Origin: Halobacteriales archaeon QH_8_67_36
Lineage (GTDB): Archaea; Halobacteriota; Halobacteria; Halobacteriales; Haloarculaceae
Direction: 5' to 3'
NCBI GenBank assembly: GCA_003021755.1
Contig: PXQZ01000074.1
Span: forward strand, 1-12,062
Length of the DNA stretch: 12,062 nucleotides
In this document: positions 1-6,130 of the stretch, piece by piece
How positions within the stretch are numbered: the stretch's first letter is position 1
Layout: the number at the start of each line of letters is the position of its first letter
Made by a program: the position numbers and the translations under genes
Notes under the pieces: generated by a model
Database searches by the model: none
What the model saw: the letters and a program-made list of their open reading frames with translations, nothing else
Told to the model about the DNA's origin: nothing

Positions 1-637
1 CGTCCAGACGGTCGGTCGCCACGTCGAGCAGCTCCTCCATGATGTACAGCGTACTCGTCGCCCCGGGGTCCTGGTGACCCACCGAGCGCCAGCCCAGATA
101 GGAGGCCCGGCCCTTCGAGGCCCGGATGGGGACGGTGAAGTCCACGCCGCGCTCGGCGGCGGCGACGGCCTTCGCAAGCGCCTCGACCGGCGTCATGTCG
201 TCGACTTCGATCGACTTCTTGAACGTGTGGACCGCCGGCACCAGCGCGTCGACCATCGTCTTATCACCGAGGCGGGCGTCGCCGCGGTCTTTCACCTTCT
301 CTAAATACGTCTCGGCGAAGGCGACGCCGGTCTCGGGCGTGATGCCGTCTTCGAGTTCGGCACTGGCGAAGACGAGCGACCCCCCGTAGAGGGGGCCCGA
401 CGCGCCGCCGACCTCCGACAGCAGCGTCTTGCCGGCCGTCTTGACGACGGCGACCGGCTCCGGGTCGTCCAGCTCCGCGACGGCCTCGGCGGCCGAGGCC
501 CACCCGCGGGCCATGTTCCCGCCGTGGTCAGCGTCGCCGATGGCCGAGTCGAGGTCGGTCAGGTGACTTCGCTCGGTTTCGAGCCGTTCCGCGACCGCTG
601 TTACCGCGTCGACGACTGCTTCACCCTCGTCGCTCAT
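1..637 (-). CDS. dhaL: Dihydroxyacetone kinase ADP-binding subunit DhaL (partial, 3' end outside window)
   Basis: This is the nucleotide-binding subunit of a split dihydroxyacetone kinase. It passes phosphate to dihydroxyacetone held covalently by DhaK, giving DHAP in the cytoplasm. The visible 212 residues start at the ATG at 637-635 and leave the window without a stop. The family is usually about 210-230 residues, so nearly all of it is here. The Mg-nucleotide motif is intact: LDSAIGDADHG, with Asp30, Asp35 and Asp37 at the same numbers as in E. coli DhaL. Also seen are GGASGPLYG (77-85), GDKTMVDALVPA (124-135) and the C-terminal GHQDPGA (187-193). The start overlaps the dhaK stop as ATGA, which indicates translational coupling. 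In the PTS-type enzyme DhaL carries tightly bound ADP that is rephosphorylated by DhaM. Whether dhaM follows cannot be seen here. The family call is secure; the PEP-dependent mode is inferred. Confidence 0.95.
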   Translation of the reverse strand, partial: MSDEGEAVVDAVTAVAERLETERSHLTDLDSAIGDADHGGNMARGWASAAEAVAELDDPEPVAVVKTAGKTLLSEVGGASGPLYGGSLVFASAELEDGITPETGVAFAETYLEKVKDRGDARLGDKTMVDALVPAVHTFKKSIEVDDMTPVEALAKAVAAAERGVDFTVPIRASKGRASYLGWRSVGHQDPGATSTLYIMEELLDVATDRLD

Positions 638-1632
638 TTCACCGTCAACGCCGGGGTCTCCGCCGGCGCACCCAGCAGCTCTTTCAGCTCCTCGTCGACG
701 GCACAGACGGTGATGGAACAGCCCTCCATGTCCAGCGAGGTCATGTAGTCGCCGACCCAGGCGTCCCACGTCTCCAGCCCGCGGTCGCCCAGCAGCTCCT
801 GGAGCTTGCGGTTGACGACGAACAGCTCCATCTGTGGCGTGCCGCCCATCCCGTTGACGATGGTCATGACCTCCTGGCCCTCGTCCGGGTCGAGGTCATC
901 GAGCACGCCTTCGGTCAGCTCTTCCGTGACTTCGTCGGCGCTCATCACGTCGGTTCGCTCGACGCCCGGTTCGCCGTGGATACCGATGCCGAGTTCGATT
1001 TCGTCCTCGGGCAGGTCGAACGTCGCCTCGCCCTTCTCGGGGGTGATACACGACGTGAGCGCCATCCCCATCGTGCCGACGTTGTCGACGACCTTCCGAG
1101 CGACGCGCTGGACCTCGTCTAAGTCCGCCCCTTCCGTGGCTTTCGCGCCGGCGGCCTTGTGGACCAGGATGGTGCCACAGACGCCCCGGCGGCCGGAGGT
1201 GTACAGGGAGTCCTCGACGGCCACGTCGTCGTCGACGACGACCTGTGCGACGTCGGTCCCCTCCATCTCCACCATCTCGCCGGCGGTCTCGAAGTTCATC
1301 ACGTCGCCCTCGTAGTTCTTGATGACCATGAGGACGCCGTCGCCGCCGTCGGCGGCCGCGACCAGTTCTTCGAGTTCGTCGGCTGTCGGCGAGGTGAACA
1401 CCTCACCGGCGGCGGCACCGTCGAGCATCCCCTCGCCGAGATAGCCAGCGTGGGTCGGCTCGTGACCGCTCCCACCACCGCTGACGATGCCGACCTTCCC
1501 CTCTACTGGAGCGTCGTCGCGTACCAGCACGTTCGTGTCAGAAAGGCGACGGACCTGGTCGGGGTAGGCTGCTACCATTCCGTCCAGCATCTCGTCGACC
1601 ACGTCCTCCGGCTCGTTGATGAGTTTCTTCAT
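634..1632 (-). CDS. dhaK: Dihydroxyacetone kinase substrate-binding subunit DhaK
   Basis: DhaK binds dihydroxyacetone through a covalent hemiaminal to a histidine and presents it to DhaL for phosphorylation to DHAP, linking dihydroxyacetone and glycerol use to glycolysis/gluconeogenesis. The 332-residue length is usual for the family. Visible motifs are SGGGSGHEP (51-59), KNYEGDVMNF (105-114) with the conserved Asp110, and GIGIHGEPG (215-223), where His219 matches the covalent substrate-binding His218 of E. coli DhaK. The ATG at 1632 follows a plausible TATA element (TTTATG, 1667-1662) by about 30 nt, so the transcript would be nearly leaderless. dhaL overlaps its stop by 4 nt. A tnpB element ends only about 45 nt upstream, just behind the promoter and in the same direction, so native upstream control DNA may be displaced and read-through is possible. 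The single-subunit ATP-dependent type is unlikely because the DhaL domain is a separate gene. Confidence 0.96.
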   Translation of the reverse strand: MKKLINEPEDVVDEMLDGMVAAYPDQVRRLSDTNVLVRDDAPVEGKVGIVSGGGSGHEPTHAGYLGEGMLDGAAAGEVFTSPTADELEELVAAADGGDGVLMVIKNYEGDVMNFETAGEMVEMEGTDVAQVVVDDDVAVEDSLYTSGRRGVCGTILVHKAAGAKATEGADLDEVQRVARKVVDNVGTMGMALTSCITPEKGEATFDLPEDEIELGIGIHGEPGVERTDVMSADEVTEELTEGVLDDLDPDEGQEVMTIVNGMGGTPQMELFVVNRKLQELLGDRGLETWDAWVGDYMTSLDMEGCSITVCAVDEELKELLGAPAETPALTVK

Positions 1633-1659
1633 AGTCCATGATTATACATGACATGATGA

Positions 1660-1677
1660 CACATAAACCTGGCCGGT
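1660..1677 (-). promoter_or_regulatory. Predicted dhaK promoter (BRE/TATA-like)
   Basis: On the minus strand the sequence CAGGTTTATG lies about 30 nt before the dhaK ATG at 1632. This is the usual spacing for a haloarchaeal TATA box of a leaderless or very short-leader transcript. The match to the TATA consensus is only moderate. The right end of the tnpB element abuts this segment at about 1678. Confidence 0.45.
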
Positions 1678-1687
1678 TTGACATCCT

Positions 1688-1707
1688 CCTCCGCCTGAAG
1701 GCGGAGG
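1688..1707 (-). repeat. Right-end hairpin of the tnpB element
   Basis: The minus strand reads CCTCCGCC-TTCA-GGCGGAGG, a perfect 8-bp stem with a TTCA loop, 19 nt beyond the tnpB stop. In this family the right-end hairpin is recognised in single-stranded form by TnpA and also forms the scaffold end of the TnpB guide RNA. It could additionally act as a weak transcription terminator between tnpB and dhaK, although no T-tract follows. Confidence 0.8.
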
Positions 1708-1725
1708 AATCCCGAGGTTGGGATA

Positions 1726-3039
1726 TTAGGGTTTGGAGTCTACCACTTGTGCCTGCGGTTGGAATCCACAAGACAAGTCATACAGGTAGACTCCGGGCTG
1801 TGCCAACCAGCCGGTACTCCTATCCCCACCCAAACCGGGCGAAGACTCGGAGTTACTTTGGTTCACGTCGAGGCGGATGTTCTCCGCCCCGTTCACATCA
1901 GCGTTGAACGCCGCATCACACGACTCGCACACGTACAGGCCGCGCTCGATACGCTGGTTCTCGTCTTCCCTCCCGCACACGCAACACGTCTTGCTCGTAT
2001 CTCGTTCGGACACTTCTACGACTTCGATACCCTCAACCTTCGCCTTGTATTCGAGGATACGGGTGAAGCGGTCAAACGCCCACCCGTGCAGGTCGAGGTT
2101 CCCATGCCGACCCCAGTTCTTCGAGTCGCCGCCTTCGTCCTCGCGGACGCCTTCCAAGTCACCGACGTTGATACGACCAACACCCTTCTCAACACACCGT
2201 TCAACGATGTGTTTGGCAAGGCTGTGGAAGAAGTGGGTGCGACGCTCCGACCACTTGTGATGAAGGCGTGTGGCCCTGTCGCCACCACTGTCATGGCATT
2301 TAGCGATTTCTTTCGGGAAGTAGTACCCGTCCTGTTTCAACCGGTTGCCGGGGTAGAGGTCAGCATCCTCGGTGCTGTACGCGACAGCGGCGAAGTTGCT
2401 GATACCAAGGTCGATACCGGCAGTCTCGTCACCGGGTTCAGTAGGTGTTTCAATCTCGTCTTCGCAGACGAGATGGAGTTCCCACCGCTCTTTATGCTGG
2501 TCGTAGACGGCTCGAACCTGTTGCAGGTTCTCGACTGTGACACCGGGCCGTGTCTCGTATTCAACAAGGATGTACTCCCATGCTTTCGGGTGTTCCTTGT
2601 GGTTCGCACCCTTAGAGAGACGGACACGGTTGTTTTTGATGTCGTGGCGGATACCGTTCTGTTTCCACGTCACCGTCGAGCGTGGGTGTTCTTCGTGGAC
2701 GCGACGGCCTTGTGAGTCGTAGTAGTTTTCTTTGCGGTAGCCGGGCGGATTATCCCGGTCGTCGTCCGAAGAGTACCACGAGTTGAAGGCTTCAGCGAGT
2801 TCCTCCAGAACCCGCTGACTGGACTGGCTATGCAATCCGTTGTACTTGTCATGAGTCTTCAACTCGTCTTTCAACTCCTTGTGGTCAGGAATCTCGCCCG
2901 TCTCCTCCCACACGTCGCGGGAGTAGTAGTTGGCAACGTTCCAGAGTTTGCTGGCACTCCATCCGTGTCGGTCGAGCGACTCCGCGACCTGTAAGTGGTT
3001 GCGGATTGTCGCTCTGTGGGTGCGGTGGACTTCCAGCAT
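1726..3039 (-). CDS. tnpB: RNA-guided nuclease-like protein TnpB (IS200/IS605, IS1341-type) with altered RuvC-II site
   Basis: TnpB is the RNA-guided DNA endonuclease related to Cas12 that helps elements persist after TnpA excision. The 437-residue product has the haloarchaeal TnpB N-terminus (MLEVHRTHRATIRN; SKLWNVANYYSRDVW at 30-44). It then has RuvC-I GIDLGISNFA with Asp210, a zinc ribbon C352-x2-C355 / C371-x2-C374, and RuvC-III FNADVNGAENI with Asp381. The RuvC-II strand reads INVGDLEGVRED (290-301): the position normally held by the catalytic Glu (EDL in most TnpBs) is Gly293, with glutamates at 296 and 300. The enzyme may therefore be nuclease-dead or use a displaced acid. I chose the start at 3039 because homologues begin here as I recall them and because a TATAAAT box lies about 25 nt upstream, fitting a leaderless mRNA. 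In-frame ATGs at 3141 and 3300 would read through the left-end hairpin or flank and are unlikely. No frameshift is visible. Confidence 0.88.
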   Translation of the reverse strand: MLEVHRTHRATIRNHLQVAESLDRHGWSASKLWNVANYYSRDVWEETGEIPDHKELKDELKTHDKYNGLHSQSSQRVLEELAEAFNSWYSSDDDRDNPPGYRKENYYDSQGRRVHEEHPRSTVTWKQNGIRHDIKNNRVRLSKGANHKEHPKAWEYILVEYETRPGVTVENLQQVRAVYDQHKERWELHLVCEDEIETPTEPGDETAGIDLGISNFAAVAYSTEDADLYPGNRLKQDGYYFPKEIAKCHDSGGDRATRLHHKWSERRTHFFHSLAKHIVERCVEKGVGRINVGDLEGVREDEGGDSKNWGRHGNLDLHGWAFDRFTRILEYKAKVEGIEVVEVSERDTSKTCCVCGREDENQRIERGLYVCESCDAAFNADVNGAENIRLDVNQSNSESSPGLGGDRSTGWLAQPGVYLYDLSCGFQPQAQVVDSKP

Positions 3040-3052
3040 TCGTGGAACGCCT

Positions 3053-3068
3053 CTATAATCATTTATAG
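3053..3068 (-). promoter_or_regulatory. tnpB TATA box within a 16-bp palindrome
   Basis: On the minus strand TATAAAT (3067-3061) lies about 25 nt before the tnpB ATG at 3039, the spacing expected for leaderless haloarchaeal transcription. The box sits inside a perfect inverted repeat, CTATAA-TCAT-TTATAG on the plus strand, with 6-bp arms and a 4-nt spacer. The symmetry could be an operator or chance in AT-rich DNA. Confidence 0.6.
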
Positions 3069-3158
3069 TTGTGTTTTTGTAAATGTTTGGATTGCGAACG
3101 GTGGAATATCCAGCCCTGTCAGAATCGGTGGAATGTGTCATTGAGTGGCGGCGCGTAT

Positions 3159-3178
3159 CCACGGCCTGAAGGCCGTGG
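3159..3178 (-). repeat. Left-end hairpin of the tnpB element
   Basis: The minus strand reads CCACGGCC-TTCA-GGCCGTGG, a perfect 8-bp stem with the same TTCA loop as the right-end hairpin, about 120 nt before the tnpB start. This is the expected subterminal imperfect-palindrome recognition site for a TnpA transposase. The 60-odd bases from here to 3260 hold the probable element boundary and a short spacer after the redoxin gene. I see no gene there. Confidence 0.75.
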
Positions 3179-3260
3179 TACTGCGCCTGTTCAGCATATA
3201 ATACAACGGCTGTAGTATTCACGGAGTTATTACGTGGTGGGCTGACGGTCTCGCTCGCGC

Positions 3261-3848
3261 TTAGAGGTCCCAGTGGTCGGGCTCGTTGCCCTCCATCCAC
3301 TTGATCGAACAGCCCCGCGACGGCTTCTCGGCGGCGGTGATCTCCCCGCCGGAGAGCAGCGTCTCGACGTGGGCAGCCATCTCCCGCTCGCTGGGGTCGT
3401 CATCGGGGTTGGGCGCATCGTCGAGGCGGCCGTGGTAGGCCAGACGGAACCCGTCGTCGCCGGCGAAGAGGAACGGATCGGGCGTGCAGCGGGCGCCGTA
3501 CGCCGCCGCGACGGACTGGTCGGCGTCGTGGAGGTAGGCGTCGTAGTCGACGGTGCCGTCGGCGATCAGTTCCTGCATCCGCCCGAAGGAGTCATCGGGG
3601 TACTCCTTCGGGTCGTTGGCGTTGATGCCCACGACGGCGAGGTCGTCGTACTCCCCCGATAGCCGGTTCAACTCCGGCATCTTGGCTCTGGCGTACGGGC
3701 AGTGGTTGCAGGTAAACACCACGAGCAGCGCCTCGTAGTCGCCGAAGTCTTCGAGCCGGTACGTCTCGCCGTCGGCGCCAGCCAGTTCGAACGAGGGGGC
3801 GCTGTCACCGCGCTGGAGCACGTCGGACTCGGAGTCGAGCGAAACCAT
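3261..3848 (-). CDS. Thioredoxin-family (AhpC/TSA-Redoxin type) protein with CNHC motif
   Basis: This 195-residue soluble protein has a thioredoxin fold of the redoxin/AhpC-TSA type and probably acts as a cytoplasmic thiol-disulfide oxidoreductase or peroxiredoxin-like protein. Visible features are the N-terminal strand GDSAPSFEL (14-22), then VVFTCNHCPYA (43-53) with the redox pair Cys47/Cys50, NANDP (76-80), and a Thr-Pro at 122-123 in the cis-proline position of thioredoxin folds. The C-terminal segment PSRGCSIKW (176-184) is shared by this subgroup. Extra cysteines are Cys121 and Cys180. There is no signal peptide or membrane segment. The ATG at 3848 follows TTTTACT (3880-3874) at about 29 nt, fitting a leaderless promoter. 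The substrate is unknown. A resA/TlpA-like cytochrome maturation role is less likely because there is no export signal. Confidence 0.85.
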   Translation of the reverse strand: MVSLDSESDVLQRGDSAPSFELAGADGETYRLEDFGDYEALLVVFTCNHCPYARAKMPELNRLSGEYDDLAVVGINANDPKEYPDDSFGRMQELIADGTVDYDAYLHDADQSVAAAYGARCTPDPFLFAGDDGFRLAYHGRLDDAPNPDDDPSEREMAAHVETLLSGGEITAAEKPSRGCSIKWMEGNEPDHWDL

Positions 3849-3871
3849 GGTGGGCGCAGGTACGGGAGCGC

Positions 3872-3882
3872 ACAGTAAAAGC
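3872..3882 (-). promoter_or_regulatory. Predicted promoter of the thioredoxin-family gene
   Basis: Minus-strand GCTTTTACTGT is centred about 29 nt upstream of the ATG at 3848, in the position of a TATA box for a leaderless transcript. The match is moderate. Confidence 0.4.
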
Positions 3883-3944
3883 CCGCGGCTGTCCGCAACC
3901 CGTGGTGCGTTTCACGCTGACAGATGTCCCGAGCCCGTTGCGGA

Positions 3945-4163
3945 TCAGCGCTCCGTCACCGCTCTCTCGACCGTCGTGGCCGCCCCGACGAGCGGGTAGT
4001 GGGCCAGGTGCTGGCCCGCGATGCCGGCCCCGCCGGAGAGTTCGGTCTTCGTGTACGTCCTCTCGGGGTCCAGCCCAATGGGGTGTCGACTACGGCCGGC
4101 GCGTCGTCATGGGAAGCGACGTACCTATCCCGCCTCCGGCTCGTTCGTGGCGTCCCCGAGCAT
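3945..4163 (-). pseudogene. Frameshifted remnant of an unrecognised gene
   Basis: The 448-nt gap between the redoxin and Lrp genes is not empty. Read on the minus strand, three consecutive short open stretches in different frames look like one protein. From 4163: MLGDATNEPEA. Then from 4129: DRYVASHDDAPAVVDTP. Then from 4076 to a TGA at 3947-3945: GLDPERTYTKTELSGG followed by AGIAGQHLAHYPLVG and AATTVERAVTER. The last stretch has G or C at the third position of 41 of 43 codons, typical of real genes here. One extra G near 4130 and one missing base in the C-run near 4079-4084 would join all three into about 71 residues. The ATG may be internal and the true 5' end lost. I do not recognise the family. 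It may be a decayed gene, or an intact small gene broken by sequencing errors. It points the same way as the redoxin gene. Confidence 0.5.
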
Positions 4164-4296
4164 TACTGTCCTTTGGCTGCTCCAAATCAAAGCCCGCGTC
4201 CGTATCGGCCCGGCACGCCGCTCACCCGATCGGTGTCCCTGTGAGGGTGTCCCACCGTTGAGCAAGGCTTTTGCCAGTGAGTGCCTGCCCCTCTGT

Positions 4297-4787
4297 ATGA
4301 GCAGCCGACGCGATATCCTGGACCTGCTTGGGGAGAACGCCCGTTACACCACCGAAGACCTCGCTCACATGACCGACTTCTCCGAGAGCGAAGTCGAGGA
4401 CATCGTCGCGGAGCTCGAAGACGCCGGCGTCATCACGGGCTACCAGGCAGTCGTAAACTGGAACGCGCTGGGGACCGACGGGGAGCGGGTCCGGGCCACC
4501 GTCGAACTCAACGTGGCGCTCGACCGCGAGACCAACTACGGCGACATCGCTGACCGCATTGCCAAGTTCCCCGAAGTCACCTCGCTCCGACTCGTCAGCG
4601 GCGACTACGACTTCGACCTCACCGTCGAGGGAGACTCGATGCGGGAAGTGTCACACTTCATCAGTGACAAGGTCGCGCCCATTCCCGAGATAACCCAGAC
4701 GGTGACCCACTACGTCATGGAGTCGTACAAGGAGCAGGGGATGAACTTCGACGACCACGACGACGACGATAGACTGTCGGTTTCGCC

Positions 4788-4791
<4 letters not shown>
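4297..4791 (+). CDS. Lrp/AsnC family transcriptional regulator
   Basis: This is a 164-residue DNA-binding regulator of the feast/famine type. Residues about 5-48 form the helix-turn-helix (RRDILDLLGENARYTTEDLA, then SESEVEDIVAELEDAGVITG). Residues about 65-140 are the effector-binding RAM domain, with the characteristic turn SGDYDFDLTV (101-110). The tail is very acidic (DDHDDDD, 152-158), as in many halophilic proteins. The ATG at 4297 is the only sensible in-frame start, preceded by a weak TATA-like GCTTTTGC near 4268-4275. Its stop overlaps the start of the aminotransferase gene as ATGA, so the two are co-translated. The likely role is sensing an amino acid and controlling its own operon, including the aminotransferase. 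The ligand cannot be told from the sequence. Confidence 0.9.
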
Positions 4792-5933
<1,142 letters not shown>

Positions 5934-5947
5934 CTGGTAACCACGCT

Positions 5948-5964
5948 GCAGCCATCCTGGCTGC
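5948..5964 (+). terminator. Hairpin just after the aminotransferase stop (possible 3' end)
   Basis: GCAGCCA-TCC-TGGCTGC forms a perfect 7-bp stem with a 3-nt loop, 15 nt after the TAA. No T-tract follows, so it is not a classic terminator. It may stabilise or define the mRNA 3' end. Confidence 0.3.
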
Positions 5965-6004
5965 CGATCCGCAACCGCTCTGTTATCAACTGTCGTATAT
6001 GTGG

Positions 6005-6018
6005 CGAAAGTTTAAGTA
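6005..6018 (+). promoter_or_regulatory. Promoter of the pilus/secretion operon (BRE + TATA)
   Basis: CGAAAG followed by TTTAAGTA closely matches the haloarchaeal BRE/TATA consensus. Initiation would be expected near 6040, giving a leader of about 90 nt before the pilB ATG at 6131. That leader contains the Shine-Dalgarno-like GGAGTGA at 6113-6119. Confidence 0.65.
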
Positions 6019-6112
6019 ATATTGCTGTTGATACACGGACATACTGTGTCTCACTGCTCCGTACTGCCCGATGTCGACGGCAGCACCGAGCCGGTGAGCG
6101 GGCTTTACACAG

Positions 6113-6119
6113 GGAGTGA
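6113..6119 (+). promoter_or_regulatory. Ribosome binding site supporting the pilB start at 6131
   Basis: GGAGTGA resembles the archaeal Shine-Dalgarno sequence GGAGGTGA and ends 11 nt before the ATG at 6131. It overlaps an alternative in-frame GTG at 6116, which makes that GTG an unlikely start. Confidence 0.55.
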
Positions 6120-6130
6120 ACCGAACAACA

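Larger units (their letters stand above)
1658..1830 (-). ncRNA. Putative TnpB guide RNA (reRNA / omegaRNA), ends approximate
   Basis: TnpB proteins use an RNA made from the 3' end of tnpB plus the element's right end; the 16-20 nt just outside the element act as the guide. Sense-overlapping RNAs at the 3' ends of IS1341-type tnpB genes have been described in Halobacterium salinarum. Here such an RNA would span the end of tnpB, the right-end hairpin (1688-1707), and a guide taken from about 1677 to 1658. The scaffold is inferred from family knowledge. The 5' end cannot be placed by eye, and only the hairpin and boundary are directly visible. Confidence 0.35.
1678..3200 (-). mobile_element. IS200/IS605-superfamily, IS1341-type element (tnpB only)
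   Basis: The element holds one gene, tnpB, and no tnpA transposase, so it would depend on a TnpA elsewhere to move. Both ends carry subterminal hairpins of the same design: an 8-bp GC-rich stem closed by a TTCA loop (read on the minus strand). The right end is at 1688-1707 and the left end at 3159-3178. The minus strand at the right end finishes GTCAA (1682-1678); TCAA is the right cleavage tetranucleotide known from IS608, which suggests a boundary at 1678. The left boundary is less certain. A segment reading TTATATGCTGAACAGG around 3201-3186 is the likely junction. As is normal for this family there are no terminal inverted repeats and no target duplication. The gene and left end are visibly more AT-rich than the flanks, consistent with transfer. 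Confidence 0.75.

Noticed and set aside
1641..1646. TATAAT (minus strand) 9 nt before the dhaK ATG
   Set aside because: It looks like a bacterial -10 box, but archaeal TATA boxes lie about 27 nt before the start site. Here it would put initiation inside dhaK.
3200..3219. Weak inverted repeat AATAC...GTATT near the left end of the element
   Set aside because: Five-base arms with a mismatch next to them are common by chance in AT-rich sequence, and it may straddle the element boundary.
3040..3300. Longer tnpB starting at 3141 or 3300
   Set aside because: The extension would translate the element's left-end hairpin and the flank beyond it. The TATA box at 3067-3061 and the usual TnpB N-terminus place the start at 3039.
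3924..4244. Plus-strand open frames in the gap before the Lrp gene
   Set aside because: They are rich in Arg, Pro and Ser with poor third-position G/C bias. The minus strand of the same stretch reads as a better, though frameshifted, protein.
6116..6130. GTG start of pilB at 6116
   Set aside because: It overlaps the Shine-Dalgarno-like GGAGTGA that serves the ATG at 6131.
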